From: Streptomyces rapamycinicus NRRL 5491 | GTDB lineage: Bacteria; Actinomycetota; Actinomycetes; Streptomycetales; Streptomycetaceae | Direction: 5' to 3' | Length of the DNA: 64,000 bases | Assembly (NCBI RefSeq): GCF_024298965.1 | Contig: NZ_CP085193.1 | Location: 10,106,001-10,170,000, forward strand | Shown here: piece by piece, positions 18,231-26,193 of the stretch | How the letters are laid out: each line of letters begins with the position of its first letter | How positions within the stretch are numbered: position 1 is the first letter of the stretch | The notes under the pieces: generated by a model | What the model saw: only the letters and a program-made list of their open reading frames with translations | Told to the model about the DNA's origin: nothing | Databases searched by the model: none | Translations under genes and position numbers: made by a program

Positions 18231-18920
18231 ATGCCCACCCTGCTGGACCCGGTCCTGGACCTGCTGATGCTCCGCGGCACCGTCACCGAGGCCGAACCGA
18301 TCGCCGCCCGTATGCGGCGGCTGCGCGTCGAGGGCGACGCCCTCGCCGGGCTCGACGTCCGCCCCGGACAGCAGGTGCGCGTCCTGGTCGGCTCCGGGCT
18401 GACCCGTCGTACGTACTCCGTGTGGCGCTACGACCCCTCCGGCGCCGTCGAGCTGTGCGTGCTGGACCACGCCGGAGCGGGGCCGGGGGCGCGCTGGGGT
18501 GGGAGCGTCGAGGTCGGCGCGCGGGTGCGGCTGGGCAAACCAGAGGGGTCGTTCACGCTCCGGTCCGAGGCCGCCCACCACGTCTTCGTCGGGGAGGAGA
18601 CGGCGTCCGTCGCCTTCGGCGCGATGCTGGCCGCACTGCCGCCCGGGGCGCGCGTCTCCGGCTGCGTGGAGACGGAGACGGCCGCGGACCGGCTGCCGCT
18701 GACCCACTCGGATCGCCTCAACTGGCTGACCTGGGGCGGCACTTCACTCCCGGACGCGGTGCGGCGCCTCGCCGCCGAGCCGGGCGGGATCGCCTACGTC
18801 GCCGGGGAGGCCCGGACCGTGCAGCGGGTGCGGCAGGTGCTCGTCCGGGAGGCGGGCTGGGACCGGCGCGCGGTGCTCACCAAGCCGTTCTGGGCGCCGG
18901 GGAAGCGGGGGCTGGAGTAG
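18231..18920 (+). CDS. Siderophore-interacting protein (FAD-dependent ferric reductase-like)
   Basis: 229 residues of the SIP/ViuB family, which releases iron from imported ferric siderophores by NAD(P)H-dependent reduction in the cytoplasm. The N-terminal beta-barrel has the flavin-contacting RTYSVWR motif, followed by a substrate loop, and the C-terminal NAD-binding half has HHVFVGEETASVAFGAML and ends in KPFWAPGKRGLE, a typical SIP tail. GAGGAG precedes the ATG. It is monocistronic, with palindromes upstream that could give iron- or stress-responsive control. Confidence 0.88.
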   Translation: MPTLLDPVLDLLMLRGTVTEAEPIAARMRRLRVEGDALAGLDVRPGQQVRVLVGSGLTRRTYSVWRYDPSGAVELCVLDHAGAGPGARWGGSVEVGARVRLGKPEGSFTLRSEAAHHVFVGEETASVAFGAMLAALPPGARVSGCVETETAADRLPLTHSDRLNWLTWGGTSLPDAVRRLAAEPGGIAYVAGEARTVQRVRQVLVREAGWDRRAVLTKPFWAPGKRGLE

Positions 18921-18962
18921 GAGCCGACTCTGGACGGTTCGCCGTGGCCGCGCCTGTCGTCT

Positions 18963-18987
18963 CCTAGCTTGCTAGGATGCTAGCATC
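18963..18987. promoter_or_regulatory. Phased TAG-repeat operator overlapping a -10 box
   Basis: Three TAG-headed 8-bp units (TAGCTTGC, TAGGATGC, TAGCATCG) in a row produce two inverted repeats, CCTAGC-TT-GCTAGG (18963-18976) and the perfect GATGCTAGCATC (18976-18987). TAGGAT at 18973-18978 looks like a -10 hexamer, placing the transcript start close to the GTG at 18994. An 8-bp half-site period suits tandem ribbon-helix-helix dimers, so autorepression by the next gene is inferred. Confidence 0.6.
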
Positions 18988-18993
18988 GCACTC

Positions 18994-19173
18994 GTGGGTG
19001 ACAGAGAAGTCAAGCAGTTCAACGTGTACCTGCCGATCGAGCTGATCAAGCAGGTCAAGTACCACTCCATCGAGTCGGGCATGTCGTTGTCGGCGCTGGT
19101 CGCCGAAGCGTTGCGCGCCTACCTCGACGACGCCCATGAGCACGAACGGCAATCGACCGAGAAGGAGAGCTGA
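18994..19173 (+). CDS. Ribbon-helix-helix (CopG-type) small DNA-binding protein
   Basis: 59 residues from the GTG at 18994. The strand [17 protein letters not shown] and following helices [19 protein letters not shown] fit the RHH fold, in which paired N-terminal strands read DNA. The C-terminus is short and charged. There is no Shine-Dalgarno sequence and the putative -10 box lies about 15 bp upstream, suggesting a leaderless or nearly leaderless message. The next gene begins 1 nt after its stop. It probably autoregulates through the phased repeat at 18963-18987. An antitoxin role is possible for RHH proteins, but the partner is a VOC protein, not a known toxin. Confidence 0.8.
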   Translation: MGDREVKQFNVYLPIELIKQVKYHSIESGMSLSALVAEALRAYLDDAHEHERQSTEKES

Positions 19174-19174
19174 C

Positions 19175-19519
19175 ATGGCGACCGAAGGAATCGAGGCCGT
19201 GTTCCTGACGACCCACAACTGGGGTAAGTCGGCGAGGTTCTTCCAGGCGCTGGGGTACGAGCTGGAGTTCGCCACCGACCACAACTCCGGCCGGCTCCGC
19301 AACGGTGACGGGCCGTACGTCTTCATCTCCGAGGTCCCCGAGGACCGAGAGCCCCAGACGCGGATCGTGCTGAAGGTGGCGGACGCGGACGCGTTCCGTC
19401 CCGACCCCGCCGTCGAGGTGGTCACGCCGTTCGAGGACACCCATTACGGGACCAGGGAGATGACCGTCCGCGACCCCGACGGGCGCCTGTGGAACCTCCA
19501 GGCCCCCGGCCGGAACTGA
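19175..19519 (+). CDS. VOC-superfamily (glyoxalase/bleomycin-resistance-like) protein
   Basis: 114 residues, a single VOC unit pair: opening IEAVFLTTHNWGKSARFFQALGYE and closing REMTVRDPDGRLWNLQAP with the usual end-of-fold Asp-Pro-Asp-Gly turn. Family members are metal-dependent lyases or dioxygenases, or simple drug-binding proteins. AAGGAG upstream of the ATG falls in the end of the RHH gene, so the two are translationally coupled. A toxic-compound-binding role under RHH control is inferred only. Confidence 0.82.
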   Translation: MATEGIEAVFLTTHNWGKSARFFQALGYELEFATDHNSGRLRNGDGPYVFISEVPEDREPQTRIVLKVADADAFRPDPAVEVVTPFEDTHYGTREMTVRDPDGRLWNLQAPGRN

Positions 19520-19540
19520 CCACGACGAAAGGGGAACCCC

Positions 19541-20395
19541 GTGGACGAGCGGACCGGGGCGCCGGACAGTACCGCGGTACGGACCGCCCTCTGGCGGGCG
19601 ATGCATGTCCGGGTCGACCCACCGCCACATGTGCTCGAGGACGAGATCGGCCTGCGGCTGGCGGCCCCCGACGCCGACTGGCGCCGCCGCCCCGACATGG
19701 ACCCGGACGCCACCAGAGGGTTCCGGGCGGCGATGGTGGCCCGCGCCCGTTTCATCGAGGACCTGATCGCCGAGCGGGCCGGCCACGGCGTCACCCAGTA
19801 CGTCATCCTGGGAGCCGGCCTGGACACCTTCGCCCAGCGCAGGCCCGAGACCGCCTCCCGCGTACGGGTCTTCGAGGTCGACCAGCCCGGTCCGCAGGCA
19901 TGGAAACGCCATCGCCTGGAAGAACTCGGCTATGGCGTCCCCGACTGGCTGCGCCTGGTGCCGGTCGACTTCGAGGCGAGCGAAGACTGGCTGAAGCAGC
20001 TGGCCGCGGCCGGTTTCGAGACCGGCAGACCCGCGGTCATCGTCTCCACCGGCGTCACCATGTACCTCACCGAAGACGCCACCGCGGCCACCCTGCGCCA
20101 GATCGCCGGGCTCGCACCCGGCTCGACGCTCGCCATGACCTTCCTGCTGCCGGCCGAACTCCTCGACGCCGCCGACCGCCCCGGCCTGCGCGCGAGCAAG
20201 GAAGGCGCGCAGGCGGCCGGAACGCCGTTCATCAGCTTCTACAAACCGCCCGAGATGCTGGCACTGGCCCGCGAAGCCGGTTTCAAGGACGTCCGGCATG
20301 TGTCGGGAGCCTCGCTCGCCGAGCGCTACTTCGCCGATCGCACCGACGGTCTCCGCCCATCGAGCGGAGAAGATCTGCTGCTGGCCACCACCTGA
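19541..20395 (+). CDS. Class I SAM-dependent methyltransferase (TIGR00027/LCMT-like)
   Basis: 284 residues of the leucine-carboxyl-methyltransferase-like group common in Streptomyces and Mycobacterium. Motif I appears as QYVILGAGLDTFAQR and the acidic end of beta2 as VFEVDQPGPQAWKR; a later VIVSTGVTMYLTEDA segment is typical. The substrate is unknown. A GTG start at 19541 follows GAAAGGGG. It lies 21 nt after the VOC gene and may be in the same transcript. Confidence 0.85.
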   Translation: MDERTGAPDSTAVRTALWRAMHVRVDPPPHVLEDEIGLRLAAPDADWRRRPDMDPDATRGFRAAMVARARFIEDLIAERAGHGVTQYVILGAGLDTFAQRRPETASRVRVFEVDQPGPQAWKRHRLEELGYGVPDWLRLVPVDFEASEDWLKQLAAAGFETGRPAVIVSTGVTMYLTEDATAATLRQIAGLAPGSTLAMTFLLPAELLDAADRPGLRASKEGAQAAGTPFISFYKPPEMLALAREAGFKDVRHVSGASLAERYFADRTDGLRPSSGEDLLLATT

Positions 20396-20421
20396 CCTGC
20401 ACGACCGGATAGCGTCCCTCC

Positions 20422-21045
20422 ATGGCGATGCAACTCGTGCCCTTTGACGCCGTCCTGGTGGACCGCATGGTCGAACTCGCGCACCTGCCCTGGAGCCTGC
20501 GGGCGTTCGAGGACGCCTTCGCGCGCAACGGCTGGCGCGACGGCGAGGACCCCGAGGCGCCCGGCGTGGGGTGGGAAGAGCCCTGGTGGCTCGGCGGGGA
20601 CGAGCTGGTGGACGACCGGTGGCTGCTGCTCGGGGAGGCCCCCGGATGCCGCCGCCGGACGGACGACCCCACCGTGGTCTGCGACCATCCCGACTGCCGC
20701 ACGGGCGCTTATGTCGAGTACCCGTTCGCGTACTTCACCGATCCCGACGACCCGGCGGAGTGGGACAACGAGTTCGGCCCCTTCCACAGCCGGCCGGACG
20801 TGGACCCCGAGGCCACGGCCGACGATCTCGCGGCCCGGTACGAGCGGGTGGCCGGGATGCTCCGCGCACGCCTCGGCGACCCGCTGCCGGAGGGCGCGTA
20901 CCGGCACCCCGAGGACGAGCGAACGGTGTACCGGTGCCTGGCCTGGGAGCGGGGTCACTCCTGGGTGTTGCTGATCGTCGCCGACGACCCGATCACCTAC
21001 GGCGCCTACGACCGGGCGGGCATCCAGGTGCGCCCGAGGGCCTGA
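20422..21045 (+). CDS. Uncharacterised acidic protein
   Basis: 207 residues, not recognised. It is acidic, Trp-rich (GVGWEEPWWLGGDEL near residue 50) and has a CDHPDC pair of cysteines about residues 90-95 that could bind metal. The C-terminus (RTVYRCLAWERGHSWVLLIVADDP) resembles a compact alpha/beta domain. No signal peptide or membrane segment. Codon use matches its neighbours, so the gene is real. It is 26 nt after the methyltransferase gene and convergent with a TetR gene. Confidence 0.65.
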   Translation: MAMQLVPFDAVLVDRMVELAHLPWSLRAFEDAFARNGWRDGEDPEAPGVGWEEPWWLGGDELVDDRWLLLGEAPGCRRRTDDPTVVCDHPDCRTGAYVEYPFAYFTDPDDPAEWDNEFGPFHSRPDVDPEATADDLAARYERVAGMLRARLGDPLPEGAYRHPEDERTVYRCLAWERGHSWVLLIVADDPITYGAYDRAGIQVRPRA

Positions 21046-21084
21046 CCGTGCGGTGCCGCGACCGGTTCCGGAGCGATCCGGGCC

Positions 21085-21687
21085 TCAGGGGGCGCGCAGT
21101 GCCCGGCGCCAGTGGTCGGTGACGGTGTGGCGCAGCCGTGCGGTGTCGACGGTGCCGGGGTCGAGGAGGTGCTGCAGTCCGATCCCGCGCAGCTGTCCGA
21201 GGAGCGCGATGGCGACGTCGTCGGGGTCGACGTCCGGGCGCACGTCGCCGTCGGCGATCCCGGCGGCGACGTCGATGCGCAGGTCGGAGCGGAATGCCTC
21301 GTCGCGCTCGCGGAAGATCGGGGCCAGTTCGGACGCGGTGGCCGCTTCGGCCCACAGCAGCAGGAAGGCCCGGTTCATCGTTCCGGCGTCCCCGGAGGCG
21401 CCGATGTAGCCGTCGAGGAGGCGCAGGAGCCGGTCCAGCCCGGGTGGGAGGTCCGCGAGCCCGGGGACGAAGCCGCTCTGCGTCGTACGGGCCAGTCGCT
21501 CGATCAGGGTCTGCTTGGACCCGAAGTGGTGGGTGACGATCCCACGGCTGTACCCCGCTTGTTCGCCGACCCGCGCCAGCGTCAGCGACCGCACACCGTG
21601 CTCGACGACGAGTTCGGCGGCGGCGTCGAGCAGCGCGGCTTCGGCCTGGGCGCGGCGCTCCTGCTGGGTGCGGCGAGTGGTGACCAT
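21085..21687 (-). CDS. TetR-family repressor
   Basis: 200 residues from the ATG at 21685-21687. The N-terminal HTH reads ELVVEHGVRSLTLARVGEQA then YSRGIVTHHFGSKQTLI, a classic TetR recognition helix. The C-terminal ligand domain is alpha-helical. It is divergent from the RibD-like reductase gene at 21788, and a 6-bp inverted repeat lies between them. Repression of itself and of the reductase gene is inferred. The open frame extends to 22020 but overlaps the divergent gene and is rejected. Confidence 0.88.
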   Translation of the reverse strand: MVTTRRTQQERRAQAEAALLDAAAELVVEHGVRSLTLARVGEQAGYSRGIVTHHFGSKQTLIERLARTTQSGFVPGLADLPPGLDRLLRLLDGYIGASGDAGTMNRAFLLLWAEAATASELAPIFRERDEAFRSDLRIDVAAGIADGDVRPDVDPDDVAIALLGQLRGIGLQHLLDPGTVDTARLRHTVTDHWRRALRAP

Positions 21688-21707
21688 GTGGATGACCCTA
21701 ACCAGTA

Positions 21708-21729
21708 ACTTGCGTGTTGACCGGCAAGT
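21708..21729. promoter_or_regulatory. TetR operator candidate
   Basis: Inverted repeat ACTTGC-N10-GCAAGT in the 100-bp gap between the TetR gene and the divergent reductase gene; its 22-bp length is usual for TetR dimers. Confidence 0.5.
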
Positions 21730-21787
21730 ATACGAGGCGGGCGTACCGGAGCGATGATTTCGGGCGGCGGATCGGGTCCGCCCTGAC

Positions 21788-22402
21788 ATGACTCGAATCA
21801 TCGCTGACATCTCGGTCTCCCTCGACGGCTTCGTCACCGGGCCCGGCCCCGGCCCGGACAGCGGCCTGGGCGCCGGCGGCGAGGCCCTGCACACCTGGGC
21901 GTTCTCCGACGACCCCGACGACCGCCGGGTCCTGCGCGAGGCGACCGTCCGCTCGGGCGCCGTCGTCCTCGGCCGCCGGCTCTTCGACGTGGTCGACGGG
22001 CCGGGCGGCTGGGACGACACGATCGGCTACGGCGCCGGCGAGGTGGGCAAGCCCGCATTCGTCGTGGTGACGAGCTCGCCACCGGAGTCGGTGCGGCTCA
22101 CCGACCTCGACTGGACGTTCGTCACCACCGGTCTGCCCGACGCCGTCGCCGCCGCGCGCGAGCGCGCCGAGGCGGCGTCGTCGGACAGCGGCAAGGATCT
22201 CGACGTCATCCTCATGGGCGGCGGCGCCACGGTCGGCTCGGCGATCGGGGCCGGGCTGGTCGACGTGGTGTCGCTGCACCTCGCGCCCGTCGTACTGGGC
22301 GCCGGAACGCCACTGTTCACCGGCGGAGCGCAGCGCACACTGGTCCAGCGGAGCGTGACCCCGACAACGACCGCGACACACCTGACCTACGACGTCCTCT
22401 GA
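21788..22402 (+). CDS. Dihydrofolate reductase/RibD C-terminal-like reductase
   Basis: 204 residues with the RibD_C fold: start TRIIADISVSLDGFVTGPGP, central AVVLGRRLFDVVDGPGGW and a GGGATVGSAIGAGLVDVV nucleotide-binding stretch. Such proteins reduce pteridine-like or other small substrates with NADPH. It is regulated by the divergent TetR protein, by inference from gene order and the intervening operator. Physiological substrate unknown. Confidence 0.85.
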   Translation: MTRIIADISVSLDGFVTGPGPGPDSGLGAGGEALHTWAFSDDPDDRRVLREATVRSGAVVLGRRLFDVVDGPGGWDDTIGYGAGEVGKPAFVVVTSSPPESVRLTDLDWTFVTTGLPDAVAAARERAEAASSDSGKDLDVILMGGGATVGSAIGAGLVDVVSLHLAPVVLGAGTPLFTGGAQRTLVQRSVTPTTTATHLTYDVL

Positions 22403-22512
22403 CGATGTCCGGCGTCGTGCATTGACATGTTCAGGCGCTGTCCTTATGGTCCAGGCCATCCTGTCCGTATGTGGGAACTGTGTTCTCATCCATGAACAGA
22501 AGGGGTCATCGG

Positions 22513-23703
22513 ATGGCACGAACCAGAACCGCGTTACTCAGTGTCCTCGCCCTGCTGGCCGGTCTGCTGAGCCTTCAGCTCGGCGGACCGGCCGCACGGG
22601 CCACGGCCGCGCCGGCCGCCTTCACCCACCCCGGGGTGCTGGTGAGCCGGGCCCAACTCGACTACGCCCGCTCGAAGGTGCAGGCCGGCCAGCAGCCCTG
22701 GAAGGCCGCATACGACGACATGCTGGGCAGCTCCTACGCCTCGCTGTCACGCACCCCCCAACCGCGCGCCGTCGTGGAGTGCGGCTCGTCGTCCAACCCC
22801 AACCACGGGTGCACCGAGGAGCGCCAGGACGCCATCGCGGCGTACACCGACGCGCTCGCCTGGTACTTCACCCGGGACAGCAGATACGCCAAGAAGTCGA
22901 TCGAGATCATGGACGCCTGGTCCTCCACGATCACTGATCACACCAACAGCAACGCCCCGCTCCAGTCCGGCTGGTCCGGCGCCACCTGGCCGCGCGCGGC
23001 CGAGATCATCAAGTACACCTACGACGGCGGCTGGCCGGGCGCCGGACGCTTCGCCACCATGCTGCGGGACGTGTACCTCCCCGAGGTGATCAACGGCGCC
23101 GCCACCAAGAACGGCAACTGGGAACTGGTGATGACCGAGGCGGCCATCGGCATCGCGGTCTTCCTCGATGACCGCTCCGCCTACGACAAGGCGGTCAGCA
23201 CCTACCTCGACCGCGTCCCGGCGTACGTATATCTGACCAGCGACGGCGACCTGCCCAAGCCGCCCGCGGACAGCAGCATCGACACCGAGGCCGAGATCGT
23301 CAAGTACTGGCAGGACCAGAGCACCTTCGCCGACGGCCTCGCCCAGGAGACCTGCCGCGACTTCGGGCACACCGGCTGGGGCATCGCCTCCATCGCCGAC
23401 ATCGCGGAGACCAGCCGCATCCAGGGCCAGGACCTCTACCCGAAGATCCAGGACCGGCTGCGCTACGCACTGGGCTTCCACACCGCCTACGAGAACGGCA
23501 CCGCCGTGCCCTCCTGGCTGTGCGGCGGCTCCGTCAAGAAGGGCCTGGACCAGGTCACCGAGGTCGGCTTCAACGCCCTCCACAACCGCCTCGGCATCAG
23601 CATGTCCAACACCCAGAAGTACACCGAGGCCCACCGCCCGTCCGGCACGGACAACTACTTCAACGCCTGGACGACCCTCACCCACGCGGACAACCCGTCC
23701 TGA
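22513..23703 (+). CDS. Secreted alginate-lyase-family polysaccharide lyase
   Basis: 396 residues from the ATG at 22513, which follows AGAAGGGG by 7 nt. A typical signal peptide (TALLSVLALLAGLLSL core, cleavage near ARATA-AP) leads to an alpha/alpha-toroid domain: HPGVLVSRAQLDYARSKV at the start, DALAWYFTRDSRYA and NGNWELVMTEAAIGIAVF in the middle, and DFGHTGWGIASIADIAE later. Asn/His/Tyr residues there are where alginate and glucuronan lyases carry their catalytic groups. It should act outside the cell on a uronic-acid polymer; the exact substrate is not readable. A strong terminator follows at once. Confidence 0.8.
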   Translation: MARTRTALLSVLALLAGLLSLQLGGPAARATAAPAAFTHPGVLVSRAQLDYARSKVQAGQQPWKAAYDDMLGSSYASLSRTPQPRAVVECGSSSNPNHGCTEERQDAIAAYTDALAWYFTRDSRYAKKSIEIMDAWSSTITDHTNSNAPLQSGWSGATWPRAAEIIKYTYDGGWPGAGRFATMLRDVYLPEVINGAATKNGNWELVMTEAAIGIAVFLDDRSAYDKAVSTYLDRVPAYVYLTSDGDLPKPPADSSIDTEAEIVKYWQDQSTFADGLAQETCRDFGHTGWGIASIADIAETSRIQGQDLYPKIQDRLRYALGFHTAYENGTAVPSWLCGGSVKKGLDQVTEVGFNALHNRLGISMSNTQKYTEAHRPSGTDNYFNAWTTLTHADNPS

Positions 23704-23712
23704 CCGGGCGAT

Positions 23713-23747
23713 GCCCCGGCCCCCCGCCGTCACAGGGGGGCCGGGGC
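23713..23747. terminator. Hairpin terminator
   Basis: Perfect 13-bp arms (GCCCCGGCCCCCC and its complement) around a 9-nt loop between the convergent lyase and TetR genes; probably serves both. Confidence 0.88.
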
Positions 23748-23755
23748 GCGGCAGG

Positions 23756-24325
23756 TCACGCGCTCTCGGATCCGATCAGTGAGCGGGCCACCGCGAGCGC
23801 CGCCTTGTGGCGCTCCGCCTGTCGGCCGCCCAGTTCGCGTCCGCGTGCCGCGGCCATGATCACGGCGGACAGGGCCAGCCGCCCGCGCATCGTGCCCTCG
23901 GGCCCTTCGCCGGTGGCCAGCGCGCGGATCAGGTCGTCGAGCCGCAGTTGGAGTGTGCGCGCGGCGGGCAGTCCCCGCAGGGCGTGCTCGTTGAGCTGGG
24001 CGCACACCAGTGAGGCGCCGTGTTCGCCGCGGACCAGGGCGCCGAACCGCTCGACGGCTCGCATGCGGGTCGCGGCGGAAGGCGGATCGGCGCGCGCGGA
24101 CTCGATGACGACGTCGAGCGCCGGGAGCAGTTCTTCGTAGGAGCTGGTGAGCAGTTCCTCCTTGTTCGCGAAGTGGTGCAGGACCGCCTGCCTGGTGACG
24201 CCCGCCTGCCTGGCGACCTGGGTCAACGAGGTCAGCTCATAGCCCTGTTCGGTGAACAGCTCCAGCGCGATGGCCCGTACGCGTCGACGCGTGTCGGTGC
24301 GCCTTCGATCGGCTTGCTCTTCCAT
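23756..24325 (-). CDS. TetR-family repressor
   Basis: 189 residues. HTH region ALELFTEQGYELTSLTQVAR with QAGVTRQAVLHHFANKEELL is canonical TetR. It is divergent from an SDR gene 38 bp away and the gap contains a short palindrome, so joint control is likely. The C-terminal domain ends normally at 23756. Confidence 0.9.
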   Translation of the reverse strand: MEEQADRRRTDTRRRVRAIALELFTEQGYELTSLTQVARQAGVTRQAVLHHFANKEELLTSSYEELLPALDVVIESARADPPSAATRMRAVERFGALVRGEHGASLVCAQLNEHALRGLPAARTLQLRLDDLIRALATGEGPEGTMRGRLALSAVIMAAARGRELGGRQAERHKAALAVARSLIGSESA

Positions 24326-24334
24326 GAAAACTGC

Positions 24335-24346
24335 CTTACTGGTAAG
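24335..24346. promoter_or_regulatory. TetR operator candidate
   Basis: CTTAC-TG-GTAAG inverted repeat in the 38-bp gap between the divergent TetR (23756-24325) and SDR (24364-25188) genes. Confidence 0.5.
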
Positions 24347-24363
24347 TCAGGTATTCTGGCCGC

Positions 24364-25188
24364 ATGAACGGCACAGAGAGCAACGTACCTGCCGGTGGGA
24401 GCGGTGTGCCCGCGGCGATTCCCGACGAAGGGCTCGCGGGGCGGCGCGCGCTGGTCACCGGCGGCAGCCGCGGGCTGGGCGCGGCCATCGTGCGGCGACT
24501 CGCCGCCGCGGGCGCGACCGTGTTCGCGACGGCCAGAACGGCACCGCCCGAGGGATCACTGCCGGCGCGGTTCTTCACCGCGGACCTCGCGGACCCCGAC
24601 GGAGCACGACAACTGGCGGAGCGGGTGCGCGACGCCGCCGGCGGAGTGGACATCCTCATCGACAACGCCGGCGCCGGCAGCGCCCCGGAGGACACGCTGA
24701 CCCGGCAGCAGGAAACCTGGCGGTCGGACCTCGAGGTCAACTTGCTGTCCGCGGTCCGGCTGGACCAGGAACTGGTCCCGGGCATGGTGGAGCGTGGCTC
24801 GGGGGTCGTGGTGCATGTCTCGTCCATCGCGAGCCATCTGCCACAGCCGGGCCAGGCCGCCTACGCGGCGGCCAAGGCCGCCATGAACAGCTACAGCCGT
24901 TCGCTGGCGGCCGAGGTCGGCCCGGCCGGGGTGCGGGTGGTGTGCGTCCTGCCGGGCTTCATCGCCACCCCGGGGGCGATCGCGCACCATCAGAAGATCG
25001 CCGACAGGCAAGGGGTTTCACTGGAGGAGGCGCAGCGCGATCTCGCGGCGCGGCTGAACGTGCCGATGAACCGCCCCGGAACCCCGGAGGACGCCGCCGA
25101 GTTGGTCGCGTTCCTGGTGTCGGAGCGGGCGCGCTGGCTCACCGGATCCCAGTTCCGCGTCGACGGAGGCATCCTCGCTCAGGTGTGA
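24364..25188 (+). CDS. Short-chain dehydrogenase/reductase
   Basis: 274 residues with all classical SDR marks: cofactor loop TGGSRGLGAA, NNAG-like DNAGAG, Ser in HVSSIASHL, and the YAAAKAAM catalytic Tyr-x3-Lys. The C-terminal RWLTGSQFRVDGGIL is typical of NAD(P)H-dependent oxidoreductases. Substrate not predictable. Controlled, by inference, by the divergent TetR. Confidence 0.9.
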   Translation: MNGTESNVPAGGSGVPAAIPDEGLAGRRALVTGGSRGLGAAIVRRLAAAGATVFATARTAPPEGSLPARFFTADLADPDGARQLAERVRDAAGGVDILIDNAGAGSAPEDTLTRQQETWRSDLEVNLLSAVRLDQELVPGMVERGSGVVVHVSSIASHLPQPGQAAYAAAKAAMNSYSRSLAAEVGPAGVRVVCVLPGFIATPGAIAHHQKIADRQGVSLEEAQRDLAARLNVPMNRPGTPEDAAELVAFLVSERARWLTGSQFRVDGGILAQV

Positions 25189-25341
25189 GGCCCGGCCCCG
25201 TCACGCGGGCGGACGCGTGGGGCCGTCCCCGGCCAGCGCGTGCACGACGTTCGAGTGTTGGTCTTGACGAGGCTCGAGCGGAGGGTGCGACAACGGGCCT
25301 GGCGACCTGCTCCGGTCGTATCCACACCACGGGAGGCTCTC

Positions 25342-25650
25342 ATGGTTCGTGCAGGCCGTCTGGTCACCGCTGCCGTCGCCGCCGCGGCGGCGCTCCTGCC
25401 GCTGGGGGTGTTGGCGGCTCCCGCCCATGCCGACGACGAGGCGTGCGTCGAGTACCTCGCGGGGCAGGGGCAGGACGATGACGCCATTCAGGAAGCGTGT
25501 GAGGCCGGTGCCGCGGGGAACGGCCCGGAGTGCCTGAGCACTCTGGTCGCACAGGGCATCGCGCCCTCGCGCGCGGCCCAGGCCTGTGCGCTCGCGGGCC
25601 GACCGTCCGACGACGCCGCGCCACGGTCGCTCGACCGCCTTCAGGGCTGA
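25342..25650 (+). CDS. Small secreted four-cysteine protein
   Basis: 102 residues from the ATG at 25342 (GGGAGG 5 nt upstream). A signal peptide ends at APAHA-DD; the mature part of about 70 residues is acidic, helical-looking and has four cysteines (ACVEY, EACEAG, PECLS, QACALA) that could form two disulfides. The family is not recognised; similar small Cys proteins are common in Streptomyces secretomes. A long hairpin terminator follows. Confidence 0.75.
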   Translation: MVRAGRLVTAAVAAAAALLPLGVLAAPAHADDEACVEYLAGQGQDDDAIQEACEAGAAGNGPECLSTLVAQGIAPSRAAQACALAGRPSDDAAPRSLDRLQG

Positions 25651-25672
25651 ACCGCTGAGGCGTGTTCATGAA

Positions 25673-25726
25673 GGACCGGCATGGGTCCGACCCCGCCACT
25701 GATGGGGGGCGGACCCATGCCGGTCC
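25673..25726. terminator. Strong bidirectional hairpin terminator
   Basis: Perfect 17-bp arms (left arm 25673-25689, right arm 25710-25726, GGACCGGCATGGGTCCG and complement) with a 20-nt loop. It separates the small secreted protein gene from the convergent FucU operon. Confidence 0.9.
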
Positions 25727-25740
25727 ACTGAGACTTGGTT

Positions 25741-26187
25741 TCAACGCTCCGGAGAGAACTCCGGGAGCACGCCCTTGGTGAGCAGGAAGCATCCGTACGG
25801 CCTGTCCTCGCCCGTGATGACCACCGCGAACGCGGAGCGGGCGCGGGCATAGAACGCGTGGCGCTCGACCGCCTCCACCGCGACCGGGCGGCCCGACGCC
25901 TCCTCCGCGGCGGCGATGAAGTCCGTCTGCACGGGCGGCTCGGCGGTGGCGTCGCCGACGACCCCCATCCTCGCGACGGGCTCGGGGATGAACGTGTCGA
26001 GCGGCAGCAGCCCGAGCACCGCCCGGCCCGCCGAGACGACGTCGGTACCGTCCAGCCGGATCACACGGTCGTTCACGGAGTGCGCGGGGAAGTTCCGGTC
26101 GACGATGGCGACGGTGTCTCCGTGTCCCATCTGTGCGAGCGCGTACAGCAGGTCCGTGGTCAGGAGCGGGTCGAGTCCCTTGAGCAC
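25741..26187 (-). CDS. fucU: RbsD/FucU-family sugar mutarotase
   Basis: 148 residues, the normal length. The family core is clear: His22 and Asp24 in MGHGDTVAIVD, Asp30 followed by RNFPAHS, and the C-terminal RPYGCFLLTKGVLP with the Tyr/Lys positions used in ring binding. FucU proteins interconvert alpha and beta anomers of L-fucose (or ribose in RbsD). It is the last gene of a minus-strand operon after a glycoside hydrolase, which suggests that the released sugar is a 6-deoxyhexose or similar. Confident on family, moderate on fucose. Confidence 0.88.
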   Translation of the reverse strand: MLKGLDPLLTTDLLYALAQMGHGDTVAIVDRNFPAHSVNDRVIRLDGTDVVSAGRAVLGLLPLDTFIPEPVARMGVVGDATAEPPVQTDFIAAAEEASGRPVAVEAVERHAFYARARSAFAVVITGEDRPYGCFLLTKGVLPEFSPER

Positions 26188-26193
26188 GATGGA

